Part shown: positions 18,388 to 26,737 of the stretch, in pieces | Layout: each line of letters starts with the position of its first letter | Position numbering within the stretch: the first letter of the stretch is position 1 | Assembly (NCBI GenBank): GCA_017794825.1 | Contig: CP051237.1 | Coordinates: 4,544,501 to 4,608,500 of the forward strand | DNA from: Pararhizobium sp. | GTDB taxonomy: Bacteria; Pseudomonadota; Alphaproteobacteria; Rhizobiales; Rhizobiaceae | DNA: 64,000 nt | Direction of reading: 5' to 3' | Position numbers and translations under genes: made by a program | The notes under the pieces: model-generated | What the model was told of the DNA's origin: nothing | Database searches by the model: none | What the model saw: only the letters and a program-made list of their open reading frames with translations

Positions 18388-18704
18388 CGCCCTTACTCCA
18401 GTTCGAATTTTGAACTCTACCCCATGATACTTGAACGTGTTCCGATTGCAAGTTCCTATTGCACCGCAAAAATAGAAGGTTCACGTACAGTCAACGTCAT
18501 TGCTTTCATTCGTCCTTATCGAACCAAGCATTCCTTGAGAGTTTATTAATTCCGAATCAAATAACATTACTGTTTGTTATCTACAGAGACGTGCGCACCA
18601 AACTCAACGCTCAATCAGATACCGTTGATTTTATTGCTCTACATCCTCAACATAGTCCATTGCCCATAATTGAGTCTCGAAACCTTCCGACGGTGATTTC
18701 CTTC
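18388..18704. other. intergenic region with short inverted repeat AGTTC-N7-GAACT
   Basis: A 317-bp region between divergent genes. It contains AGTTC (18400-18404) and GAACT (18412-18416), a short dyad 13-29 bp upstream of the minus-strand gene's ATG that could be a regulator site. A reading frame continuous with the YdcF-like gene runs back to 18459, but its translation has no family features. Nothing else was recognised. Confidence 0.3.
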
Positions 18705-19490
18705 ATGAGTGAATTAACGTTTCTTGCATCAAAAATGTTGTGGGCTCTGCTTCGTCCAGACAGCTGCATATTGCTATTTTTGGTCGCATCCTGCATCGCA
18801 GTCTGGCTTAACGGGACGCAAGTGTCACGGACTCTCACTTCACTGACCACGCTAATGGCGCTCACCATCGCCATATTTCCTGTTGGCGATCTTCTTCGTG
18901 CACCGTTGGAATCCGCATATCCATCACAATTGGTTTTAGAAAATATTGACGGCATCGTTATCCTCGGTGGATCGGCATCCGTCGATTTGAGTAATCAGTG
19001 GAACCAGATCCAGTTAAACGAAAGTGCCGAAAGGATGACGACGGGGCTTGCCCTGGCACACCGGTTCCCGAATGCGAAAGTACTTTTTACGGGCGGGAAT
19101 GCCCGGCTTTGGAAGGGAGCGGATTTCTTGACCGAAGCAGGGATTGCGGAAGTTTTCTTCGAGGAGCAGGGGCTCAATCCGAATCGCCTCGCGTTCGAAC
19201 GACAGGCCCGCAACACTTATGAAAATGCCCTCTTCAGTTTCGAACTGGCAAATCCTGTGCCTGAGGAAAAGTGGGTTCTCGTCACTAGCGCGTATCATAT
19301 GCCGAGAGCGATGGCAGTTTTCAGAAAGGCAGGTTGGACCACCGTCGTTGCCTATCCGGTCGACTATCGATCGCTTCCGTTTGCGCAGGGTATCGGCTGG
19401 GATTTTTCTGGGCACCTCGAAGCGCTGAATGTGGCAATCAAGGAATATGTCGGACTGGTCGCATACCGATATCTTGGTTATGCCGAATAG
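18705..19490 (+). CDS. YdcF/ElyC-like DUF218 membrane protein
   Basis: About 261 residues from the ATG at 18705. Two N-terminal membrane helices (WALLRPDSCILLFLVASCIAV and the next segment) are followed by the DUF218 domain: DGIVILGG, ESAERMTTGLALA, NAKVLFTGG, FERQARNTYENA and LVTSAYHMPRAMAVFRKAGW. The family includes ElyC and SanA, envelope proteins tied to undecaprenyl-linked sugar metabolism and envelope integrity. The frame can be read from 18459, but that extension lacks family similarity. Sequence resembling the last codons and 3' flank recurs at about 23.80-23.88 kb before the UDP-xylose synthase gene. Confidence 0.85.
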   Translation: MSELTFLASKMLWALLRPDSCILLFLVASCIAVWLNGTQVSRTLTSLTTLMALTIAIFPVGDLLRAPLESAYPSQLVLENIDGIVILGGSASVDLSNQWNQIQLNESAERMTTGLALAHRFPNAKVLFTGGNARLWKGADFLTEAGIAEVFFEEQGLNPNRLAFERQARNTYENALFSFELANPVPEEKWVLVTSAYHMPRAMAVFRKAGWTTVVAYPVDYRSLPFAQGIGWDFSGHLEALNVAIKEYVGLVAYRYLGYAE

Positions 19491-19577
19491 CTGCGGATGT
19501 AATGGTGTGTGATACTCTATTTTCTTGCGATACCGGGATACTGAATAGGCGGTCCTTCGGGACTTACCTGATCCTTG

Positions 19578-19925
19578 TCGACCGGTGCCACAATCACAAG
19601 CGCTTCTAGTTCATGCGGCATGATGTGACGTTTCCTCTCTATGTGGAAGTCGAAGATATCTATCTGGCCTGTCCGTCTCTCCGGTTCACTATCAGCTTGA
19701 TTTTTTCCAGACGACGAAGAAATCCGCTCATAGAAAAACGTCTCTAATGCAAGGTGTTTTAGGCTTCGACCAGCGAGGTCTATGGTGACCGGACGGTCGA
19801 TCCGTAGCCGGAAAACAAATGCGGCAACGTCAATCAGGTAGATAGCCGGTCATATTATAATGAAGGCAAGCATTGCGCGGAAACGCTTTTCGTCGACTAT
19901 CAACGCCAGCACCGTCTCGATTGTT
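19578..19925 (+). pseudogene. decayed internal fragment of a UDP-glucuronate decarboxylase gene
   Basis: This stretch aligns collinearly with codons from about position 24093 to 24450 of the intact gene at 23948-24922. Examples are the block around TTCATGCGGCATGA, TTTCCTCTCTATGTGGAAGT, TCGACCAGCGAGGTCTATGG and GCGGAAACGCTTTTC. Many substitutions, small deletions and in-frame stops remove any open frame. Both the nucleotide-binding start and the C-terminal part are missing. It lies directly after the YdcF-like gene. Confidence 0.85.
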
Positions 19926-19982
19926 TTTCTGTAATTTAGAAGCAGCCACCTTGGCGGGTAGGATCTCATTTGCTAACCACGG

Positions 19983-21980
19983 GTGATTGCTGATTCTTGG
20001 AATATCCCTCCTGTGAAACATCGAAAAGAAATTGACGGTCTCAGGGCTGTCGCCGTCTTGCCTGTTATATTGTTTCATGCAGGTTTTAGCACGTTTAGCG
20101 GTGGCTATGTTGGAGTAGACATATTCTTCGTTATCAGTGGTTACTTGATTACCGGTATCATATTGCGGGAGCTTCAGGAGGAAAGGTTTTCACTGCTGCT
20201 GTTCTATGAACGTCGAGCAAGGCGCATATTGCCGGCGTTATTTCTTGTTATGATTTTCTGCATGCCTCTTGCTTGGGCTTGGATGTTACCACATCAACTA
20301 AAGGATTTCTCCCAAAGCATAGCAGCCGTAAGTTTGTTTTCATCAAACGTATTGTTTTGGTTAGAGAGTGGTTATTTCGCCGCAGTTTCTGACCAAAAGC
20401 CGTTGCTACATACTTGGAGCCTCGCAGTTGAAGAGCAGTATTACTTAATTTTTCCATTATATATTATTTTAATATGGAAATCACATAGAAAATATATAAT
20501 TCATTCATTTATTTTGTTCGCAATCTTGAGCTTTCTGTTGTGTGAATGGGGTTGGCGTTATTATCCTGCAGCAAACTTTTATCTAGCGCCTTTTCGTGCT
20601 TGGGAATTGTTGGCAGGTGCGATATGTGCTTATTTACAAGGGAGAATAACGCTTAGAAAAAACAGCCTTATTTCGTTGTTGGGGATTGCGATTATCTTGT
20701 TCGCAATATTCACGTTCGATGAAGAAACGCCAATGCCTTCCGTATACGGATTGCTGCCGGTAGGTGGTACTGTGCTTATCTTGATCTTCGGATCATCAGG
20801 GACCTGGACAGCAAATATATTAACTTTGAGACCATTGGTTGCGATTGGGCTTATCAGCTACAGCGCTTATCTATGGCATCAACCTCTTTTTGCGTTTGCC
20901 AGAATTCTTAGCACTCTACCACCGGGTCCGGGCATCATGCTCACTTTTTCCTTTGTGTCTCTTATTCTTGGTGGGATAAGTTGGAAATTTGTCGAACAAC
21001 CATTCAGACGACAGTCATTATCACCTTTAACGTGGCACTCTACGGTATTTGAAGTTTCTGGCATTGCAATTTTTACAATGCTGATATTAGGTTCAATCGG
21101 ACATTTATATAGTAATCAGATTAGTGGATGGCTTCTCTTCGCATCTGATTCACAAAAGATCACTTACAAAATTACGGAAAAGGAAAATAATAGATCAGAA
21201 CCCATTATCGACAATGGTTCGTGTGTATTTAACGTCCAAAATATCAGTAAAGTTGTACTTCATAGAATATTGAACTGCTCAGATGAATATGGGCCAGGTA
21301 TCGCTGTGATCGGGGATAGCCATGCGATTGATCTGATGAGTACACTCTCATCGTCTACCGAAATACCCTTTTTAATTGGTGTAACTAGAGGGGCATGCCG
21401 TCCACACACCCCTAAAGAATTTTGTCAGTATAGTGCTTTTCTAGATTTTGTGAGGAGTAATGAGCATGTATTCGAGACTATAATATTCGAGCAAGCTGGA
21501 TTTTATTTGTTGGAAAACGAATTCGGCGAAGAAGGTCGTCGTGATTTCTTCGATAAATATAAATTGGATGAGATGATTCCTTCGTATAGTGTAAGTAAGA
21601 AAAATATTGAACGAAATATATATTACTTAATGAATATGCCCAATGATATCAAAATTGTTTGGTTTGGCCCACGTGTTGAGCCACATATATCACAAAAAAT
21701 CTTACTCAATCGTGGCTGCGATGCTGAGTACAAGCTACGGCCAAATCAGAAGGCAGTATTCGAGAATTTGGATGGCTACATAAGCGAAAAACTTAGTAGG
21801 ACACGTATCGAGTACGTTTCCCAAATCCAATTAATGAAGCTTGATATGGGTCATGATTTTATGAATTGTGATACTTTATATTGGTCTGATGGGGATCATC
21901 TTAGTACTACTGGCGAGCAATATTTTGGTGATCGTTATGCTGAGAAATTGATCCACCTCGCTACTTCAGATGAAAGGTGA
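19983..21980 (+). CDS. acyltransferase 3 / SGNH-domain O-acyltransferase (OafA-like)
   Basis: A 665-residue protein with two domains. The first is an acyltransferase-3 membrane domain of about ten helices starting with KEIDGLRAVAVLPVILFHAG and containing SLAVEEQYYL. The second, from about residue 430, is a periplasmic SGNH domain with AVIGDSHAIDLM (block I) and WSDGDHLS (block V, DxxH). OafA-type proteins acetylate or succinylate surface sugars; the membrane domain carries the acyl group and the SGNH domain transfers it. The start is GTG at 19983 or GTG at 20013; neither has a good ribosome site. The C-terminal half is AT-rich. It converges with the next gene with only 20 bp between. Confidence 0.88.
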   Translation: MIADSWNIPPVKHRKEIDGLRAVAVLPVILFHAGFSTFSGGYVGVDIFFVISGYLITGIILRELQEERFSLLLFYERRARRILPALFLVMIFCMPLAWAWMLPHQLKDFSQSIAAVSLFSSNVLFWLESGYFAAVSDQKPLLHTWSLAVEEQYYLIFPLYIILIWKSHRKYIIHSFILFAILSFLLCEWGWRYYPAANFYLAPFRAWELLAGAICAYLQGRITLRKNSLISLLGIAIILFAIFTFDEETPMPSVYGLLPVGGTVLILIFGSSGTWTANILTLRPLVAIGLISYSAYLWHQPLFAFARILSTLPPGPGIMLTFSFVSLILGGISWKFVEQPFRRQSLSPLTWHSTVFEVSGIAIFTMLILGSIGHLYSNQISGWLLFASDSQKITYKITEKENNRSEPIIDNGSCVFNVQNISKVVLHRILNCSDEYGPGIAVIGDSHAIDLMSTLSSSTEIPFLIGVTRGACRPHTPKEFCQYSAFLDFVRSNEHVFETIIFEQAGFYLLENEFGEEGRRDFFDKYKLDEMIPSYSVSKKNIERNIYYLMNMPNDIKIVWFGPRVEPHISQKILLNRGCDAEYKLRPNQKAVFENLDGYISEKLSRTRIEYVSQIQLMKLDMGHDFMNCDTLYWSDGDHLSTTGEQYFGDRYAEKLIHLATSDER

Positions 21981-22000
21981 AATAGAAGTTATTAGAAGAC

Positions 22001-23014
22001 TTATAGTGCGCAACGACGGCCAAACGAAAAATCCCACCATGCGTCCAGCGAAAGAGCAATTTCCTTGAATTCGTCGACTTTTGCTGAAAGTCTTACGTGT
22101 TCATCTTCCAATAGTTTTTTTGTAATCTCGTTCCAATTCTTCACAACGATGATGGGGAAGCCCCTGCTTTTTAGCTCTATCGATGCGGGATGTTCAGTGA
22201 GTATGGGAATACATGAAAGCAGCAACGCTTCCATCATCTTGGGAGTTTGAATGCCGTTGCCCAAAGGACATATCATGTATCTGCTGCTATGCAGTTTTTG
22301 AAACCATATATCTCGAGGAAACACACCGAACTCAAAGAGCGGATTTGCACGGGAAAATTCTGCCGCTTTGATACGATCCTCTATTGTTGTGTTTAGTTTA
22401 GGCCACCAACGTCCCCAAGCCGCGACCACTATGTCGCGCTTCTGCGGTTCCTCATGGACCAAGCGCCAGAAAAGATCTTCGCAGCCTCTTAAATAATATT
22501 CCTGGAGACCTATCGGCATTATTTTGATTGTTGGATGATAACAGTCTTTGGCTTCGTAAAACACATCAGAGAAATAGCGGCAAAGAGTATTGAGAGTTTG
22601 TTTGCACTGAGAGCTTAAGTGGGTATCTTCTCCACCCAGCACCAATATGGCTTCCTTTAACGGATCACTTTCCCAATTTTTTATCACGAATTCTGCTAAT
22701 GCATCCGCACAAACGGGATGGCAGAAGACACTTTGCGGGTAATTCTTTGTGTCTGCCCAGCCATGAGCCCAGCCAATGACCCAGTCAAAACGTTGTATCC
22801 ACTGGGGGATGCCAGGCGGGGCGAGCCCTTCTACATCTAACCTCCGCTCATGGTGCCAATATCTTGTACATGGCACATGCTGAAACAGATGATCCTTCGC
22901 CACAAATTCGCTGGGATCTGCCTTCTGCCTTATCGTCGGTGGCACAAAAATTTTTCGATCACCGGGACCACTGGATGAACTTCTCATAATTGTTTCCATT
23001 ACCCGTCTGAACAT
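22001..23014 (-). CDS. exostosin-like (GT47-type) glycosyltransferase
   Basis: A 337-residue protein without signal or membrane segments. The C-terminal half has SRYMICPLGNGIQTPKMMEALLLSCIPILTEHP, which resembles the donor-binding block of exostosin-type enzymes (xLCPRGxGxxSxRxxEAIxxGCIPV). The N-terminal half includes the Trp-rich FDWVIGWAHGWAD and VLGGEDTH. It is probably a glycosyltransferase acting on the same polysaccharide, but it lies on the opposite strand. The assignment depends on this one block. Confidence 0.55.
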   Translation of the reverse strand: MFRRVMETIMRSSSSGPGDRKIFVPPTIRQKADPSEFVAKDHLFQHVPCTRYWHHERRLDVEGLAPPGIPQWIQRFDWVIGWAHGWADTKNYPQSVFCHPVCADALAEFVIKNWESDPLKEAILVLGGEDTHLSSQCKQTLNTLCRYFSDVFYEAKDCYHPTIKIMPIGLQEYYLRGCEDLFWRLVHEEPQKRDIVVAAWGRWWPKLNTTIEDRIKAAEFSRANPLFEFGVFPRDIWFQKLHSSRYMICPLGNGIQTPKMMEALLLSCIPILTEHPASIELKSRGFPIIVVKNWNEITKKLLEDEHVRLSAKVDEFKEIALSLDAWWDFSFGRRCAL

Positions 23015-23220
23015 GCGTCCCTCTGACGATATAGTTGGATGCAGCGGAGGAGGATGTTTCGCTCAAACGAATAACAAACAGAGAGAAGAAAATCCGTATC
23101 GAATTACAAACTTCGCAGGACCTCTTCCCTGAGTAAAACTCTAACGGTTCTGCATCGATAGTGGAAGGAATATTGTGATATGTAGCATCTACTGCAGTTT
23201 AGAACAGGAAAGGGTTGAGC

Positions 23221-23266
23221 TTTGTGTAAGCCACACGAAAGAATTTGTGTAAGCCACACGAAGGAA
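23221..23266. repeat. two tandem 23-bp units
   Basis: Two adjacent 23-bp units (23221-23243 and 23244-23266) differ at a single base. Each contains TTTGTGTAAG followed by CCACACGAA, and so a small GTGT/ACAC dyad. The function is unknown. Confidence 0.8.
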
Positions 23267-23636
23267 AAAGAGGGAATTGGCCCCGTTGAGCTTTGCCGAT
23301 AAACAGTCTGATCGAGCGGTTCGCGTCAGACTGGTGATTGGCGAGACGCGATTTGGCTTCGCAATGCGGTGCCGGCGTTGAAGCCAAAGTGGTGACAAAC
23401 TGACACTTTCTCCGCGTTGTTGTTCGAGACTATTGCGCCCTAGTTTGCAGCCATTGACTACTGAATTTTGTCGCGCTGCTGAAACCAATAATTGAATGTG
23501 AGCTACGATGAAGGAAGAATTTGGAATCAAAAATAGTGACTTTAGCTATTCGTAAGTTCCTCCACCGGGCGAGCGTGAATGGGGTACGGGCGGAAGCGAC
23601 TGCAAACTATTCAAAGGCTCCAATTCGGTCTAACGA

Positions 23637-23790
23637 CAGTTCGAATCCCGAAGGGTATCATAAGCCTGTACAAACGGCACAAGCCGACCGTCGCGGTCAC
23701 GAATGGCTGCTGCGAAAGGCTGTCGATTTCAAAGTTTGAGTACCGTCAGTCGGTGTCGGACTTCACACGGTCGGAAGCCGTTGACTTTTA
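23637..23790 (+). repeat. left copy of a ~154-bp degenerate direct repeat
   Basis: Aligns with 31674-31827 in the same orientation: the first 54 bases without gaps and about 15 mismatches, the remainder with small gaps. The right copy contains the last codons of the MscS-type gene and its 3' flank, so this copy is a remnant of that gene end. It includes an imperfect hairpin at 23693-23710. Confidence 0.7.
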
Positions 23791-23947
23791 ATATTTTTAG
23801 GCAATTGTCTCGTCTATGCTGAATAGCTCCAGATGCTATCGGATGGAGCTTCTTCGAATCTTGTGTTACCCAGTACCGCAACGCACGAGCTTTGAAATTG
23901 ATTGATCTCGAGCGGTTTTGAAACTTGAATAATATGTGAGATAGTCA

Positions 23948-24922
23948 TTGGCACGGTTATACGACAGCAGAAAGCGCATCTTGGTTACGGGCGGCGCCGG
24001 CTTTATCGGTTCTCATCTGATCGGTCATTTGCTGGAGCAAGGCCACGAAGTTCTTTGTGCTGACAATCTCTTTACCGGTACAAAACGAAACATCGACCAG
24101 TTCCATAATCACCCGCGCTTCGAGTTCATGCGGCATGACGTGACGTTTCCTCTCTATGTGGAAGTCGATGAAATCTACAATCTGGCCTGTCCTGCCTCTC
24201 CGGTTCATTATCAGCATGATCCCGTCCAGACGACGAAGACATCTGTTCACGGAGCCATCAATATCCTTGGACTAGCCAAACGTCTCAAATGCAAGGTCTT
24301 TCAGGCTTCGACCAGCGAGGTCTATGGAGATCCGACTGTACATCCTCAGCCGGAAACTTATTGGGGTAATGTTAATCCGGTGGGTCCGCGTTCATGTTAC
24401 GACGAGGGCAAGCGCTGCGCAGAAACGCTTTTCTTCGACTATCACCGCCAGCACGGTCTCGAAATCAAGGTTGCTCGTATCTTCAATACGTATGGGCCGC
24501 GGATGCATCCAGCCGACGGACGTGTCGTTTCCAATTTCATCATGCAGGCGCTTCGTAGCGAGCCGATAACCATCTTCGGCGACGGTTCGCAGACGCGGTC
24601 CTTTTGTTATGTGGACGATCTGGTCGAAGGTTTCATCCGGCTAATGGAAACGGGTGAAGATATCACTGGACCCATCAATCTTGGTAATCCCGGAGAGTTC
24701 ACCATAAAACAGCTCGCTGAACGCGTCGTCAAAATGACGGGTTCAGGTTCGGACATCGTTTATCGAGAGCTTCCGCAGGATGATCCGAAACAGCGTCGTC
24801 CCGACATTTCACTGGCCAAGACCCAGCTTGACTGGGAGCCGACTATTGATCTCGAAACGGGTTTGCGGTGGACGATCGATTATTTCAGGACCTTACTGCC
24901 GGAGCTGGAGCCGGTACGGTAG
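23948..24922 (+). CDS. uxs: UDP-glucuronate decarboxylase (UDP-xylose synthase)
   Basis: A 324-residue extended SDR. The NAD-binding motif is GGAGFIGSHL near residue 14, followed by LACPASPVHYQHDPVQTTKT, the catalytic Ser region ASTSEVYGDP, the active-site SCYDEGKRCAE (YxxxK) and RIFNTYGPRMHPADGRVVSNF. This pattern is typical of UXS, which converts UDP-glucuronate to UDP-xylose in the cytoplasm and so supplies a pentose donor to glycosyltransferases. The start is TTG at 23948 with a weak upstream purine stretch; no ATG is available in frame. A decayed partial copy lies 4.4 kb upstream. It closes the polysaccharide region. Confidence 0.9.
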   Translation: MARLYDSRKRILVTGGAGFIGSHLIGHLLEQGHEVLCADNLFTGTKRNIDQFHNHPRFEFMRHDVTFPLYVEVDEIYNLACPASPVHYQHDPVQTTKTSVHGAINILGLAKRLKCKVFQASTSEVYGDPTVHPQPETYWGNVNPVGPRSCYDEGKRCAETLFFDYHRQHGLEIKVARIFNTYGPRMHPADGRVVSNFIMQALRSEPITIFGDGSQTRSFCYVDDLVEGFIRLMETGEDITGPINLGNPGEFTIKQLAERVVKMTGSGSDIVYRELPQDDPKQRRPDISLAKTQLDWEPTIDLETGLRWTIDYFRTLLPELEPVR

Positions 24923-25872
24923 TCCGTCGGTTGATTGTATCGAAATCGTTTTCCGTCCCTCCATAGGGACAATGCCTTGGCAGATGCATCGACGCCTTTG
25001 TCAGACCACCACGCTTTTTCATCACCGAACTGATGAAGCTCCTGATGATGTTTTGAACAGAGAGGTACCGTGAATTCGTCCGATACCTTTCGTCCGAGCG
25101 CATGAGGCTGGGCGAAAGTCAAATGGTGCGCCTGTGCCCCGTTGCGTCCGCACACGACACATCTGTGCCTGGCGACAAATTTGAGATGTTCTGGATCGCG
25201 AATGCGTTTCGGTTCGCCAAACGTCAAAACTGATTTGTCGATCGGGTTCTTCGCGCGCGTCAGCGGTTTGGCGACAGATCCATTTCCGCCGCTTTTTGAA
25301 TTTCGTTCTTTCAGCACCGCTTTTCCATTTACATCGCATTTCTGTTCGTCAGGTTCCACGGTTCCATCGTTGGCGGTTGTTCTGTCCGAGGTGGGCAGGG
25401 CAGGGACATCTTTAACATTGGTATCTTGAGTATCTGCCTCGGCTGCATCCACCTTTGCGCTGTTGTAGAGCGAAAGACCGAAGGCGTTGCCGAATGTCAT
25501 GAGGGCGCGCTTGGTGGCGTCAGTCTCGGCGGCTTTCAACGCGAACTCATGGGCTTGGCCTGGTGTTTGGGCGCTGGATTCGCCTGTACCCGAACCTTCC
25601 CTGATAATCCTGGCGCCATCGGCGTTTACGACAATGCGAATCCGGGTGGTGTAGACGGCGTCATACCGACCGCCATTGTGTTTCGTGTAGACACATTGCA
25701 CATCAACCGTCTCGCGGCTCCAGCCATCGAAACCAAAGATGCGGTTTGCCTCGGCGATGACATGCCAACCTTCCAGATAATGAAGCGTCATACCGTTTTC
25801 GCAACGGCTTCGGATGTTGGCCTGCTTCAGTTTTGAACGCAGCTGACGCACCTGTTTCTGATCAAAAGCCAT
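24880..25872 (-). CDS. Rad52-type single-strand annealing protein fused to an HNH-like zinc domain
   Basis: About 330 residues from the ATG at 25872, which has GAGGAA upstream; an open frame extends to 26001 but lies inside the next gene. Residues 1-120 match the Rad52/22 family: LEGWHVIAEANRIFGFDGWSRE, VYTTRIRIVVNADG and EFALKAAETDATKRALMTFGNAFGL. A Ser/Lys-rich linker leads to a C-terminal Cys/His domain: CVVCGRNGAQAHH (about 236) and LCSKHHQELHQFGDE, of the DUF968/HNH type. Such fusions occur in phages and in rhizobial chromosomes. It should anneal complementary ssDNA; the zinc domain may be structural or a nuclease. It overlaps the Gp157 gene by 1 bp (TAATG). Its 3' end overlaps the convergent uxs gene by 43 bp. 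Confidence 0.88.
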   Translation of the reverse strand: MAFDQKQVRQLRSKLKQANIRSRCENGMTLHYLEGWHVIAEANRIFGFDGWSRETVDVQCVYTKHNGGRYDAVYTTRIRIVVNADGARIIREGSGTGESSAQTPGQAHEFALKAAETDATKRALMTFGNAFGLSLYNSAKVDAAEADTQDTNVKDVPALPTSDRTTANDGTVEPDEQKCDVNGKAVLKERNSKSGGNGSVAKPLTRAKNPIDKSVLTFGEPKRIRDPEHLKFVARHRCVVCGRNGAQAHHLTFAQPHALGRKVSDEFTVPLCSKHHQELHQFGDEKAWWSDKGVDASAKALSLWRDGKRFRYNQPTDYRTGSSSGSKVLK

Positions 25873-26378
25873 TATTTCTTCCTCACTGAAAGAGATCGCC
25901 GCGAATTGGACAGTTCCGCGCCTGTGATGGCAGTTCCTGCCTTGAGCGTGTCGAGCAGCAAGCGTTTGTCGAGCTTCGCAGGCTGCGGGATCCAGAACCA
26001 TTCCGGAATTACCGTCTCGTCGGTCACCAACACGCTTGGAGGCGTGGCCCGCAGAGACAATGTGAAATCAGGCTCGAGGATTTTCTCGATGCCTGCTTCC
26101 TCCATAGTCGAGAGAGCCAGCTGTCGTTTATTGTCGATGCGGACCTGTATGCGGTCGAGCCGCTCCTTCAGCTCTCTCAGTCGCGCTTTCAGTCCCGTTA
26201 CCAGGCATTCGTCTTCAAGAGCCGAGCGGACCAAAGCGCCTATGGCTTCATGAAGATTGGTCGCCCCTTCCAGTGTGTCGAGAAGGGTGGTTTCATCGAT
26301 CTCCGGATCAGCTTCAATTATTTGACGACGTAAAGCTGTGAATCGGGTAAGTTCGAAGTCGAGTGTAATATGAGACAT
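25872..26378 (-). CDS. siphovirus Gp157 family protein
   Basis: 168 residues matching Gp157. An acidic N-terminal helix is followed by an alpha-helical coiled-coil core (LVTGLKARLRELKERLDRIQ) and the conserved end TLSLRATPPSVLVTDE with PEWFWIPQPAKLDKRLL. Gp157 proteins are phage proteins, linked in one streptococcal phage to resistance, and are regularly found beside single-strand annealing genes. Here the gene is translationally coupled to the Rad52-HNH gene. It diverges from a small XRE-like regulator gene with 80 bp between. Confidence 0.85.
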   Translation of the reverse strand: MSHITLDFELTRFTALRRQIIEADPEIDETTLLDTLEGATNLHEAIGALVRSALEDECLVTGLKARLRELKERLDRIQVRIDNKRQLALSTMEEAGIEKILEPDFTLSLRATPPSVLVTDETVIPEWFWIPQPAKLDKRLLLDTLKAGTAITGAELSNSRRSLSVRKK

Positions 26379-26400
26379 AATGATGAACCTTTATGTTTCT

Positions 26401-26423
26401 TAATGATGCAAAAGGTATCATTA
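26401..26423. promoter_or_regulatory. candidate operator, 7-bp inverted repeat
   Basis: A perfect inverted repeat, TAATGAT (26401-26407) and ATCATTA (26417-26423), with a 9-base spacer. It lies in the 80-bp gap between the divergent Gp157-Rad52 operon and the small HTH gene, a natural position for an operator bound by that regulator. Confidence 0.45.
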
Positions 26424-26458
26424 TTGGACACTATAGTCAATTCAGATTTTTGGAATGG

Positions 26459-26713
26459 ATGTTGATTACGACCGAGCAGATAAAAGCAGCGAGAATGATG
26501 GTGGGTTGGAGCCAAGCGCAACTTTCTGAGTACTCGGGCATTCCGCACTCAACACTTAAGCGAATCGAATCCAAGAAAGGTCCGCTTCAGGCAAACGCCA
26601 GAACTGCTTGGACTATCCAAGAGACGCTTGAAAAAGCAGGAATAATTTTTTTGTCAGCTGACGAGGAGGCAGGTGCCGGTGTGAGGCTTGCGATCGGACA
26701 TGGGGAAAAATAA
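26459..26713 (+). CDS. small XRE-like HTH regulator
   Basis: About 84 residues from the ATG at 26459. The helix-turn-helix lies near residues 5-40: TTEQIKAARMMVGWSQAQLSEYSGIPHSTLKRIES. It continues with ARTAWTIQETLEKAGIIFLSADEEAGAGVRLA, a tail common in alphaproteobacterial cI/XRE-type regulators. The frame is open back to 26393, but the start that begins the family pattern is preferred. It diverges from the Gp157/Rad52 pair and is probably their regulator. Confidence 0.8.
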   Translation: MLITTEQIKAARMMVGWSQAQLSEYSGIPHSTLKRIESKKGPLQANARTAWTIQETLEKAGIIFLSADEEAGAGVRLAIGHGEK

Positions 26714-26737
26714 ATTATGAAAGCCATGATCGGATAA

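Larger units (their letters stand above)
23015..23947. other. 933-bp non-coding stretch with repeats and gene remnants
   Basis: No convincing gene is present. The stretch holds a 23-bp tandem duplication (23221-23266), a degenerate copy of the 3' end and downstream flank of the MscS-type gene (23637-23790), and a short stretch resembling the YdcF-gene tail (about 23800-23880). It also has AT-rich DNA before the UDP-xylose synthase start. A short open frame at 23189-23530 (minus) has no family features. Confidence 0.5.

Noticed and set aside
23267..23520. Possible transposase remnant (short stretch reading SDRAVRVRL...)
   Set aside because: The similarity to IS3 OrfA is too short and no terminal inverted repeats were found.
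23631..23650. T-loop-like CAGTTCGAATCCC suggesting a tRNA 3' end
   Set aside because: No acceptor stem, anticodon arm or cloverleaf can be drawn around it; the same bases occur diverged in the second repeat copy without tRNA features.
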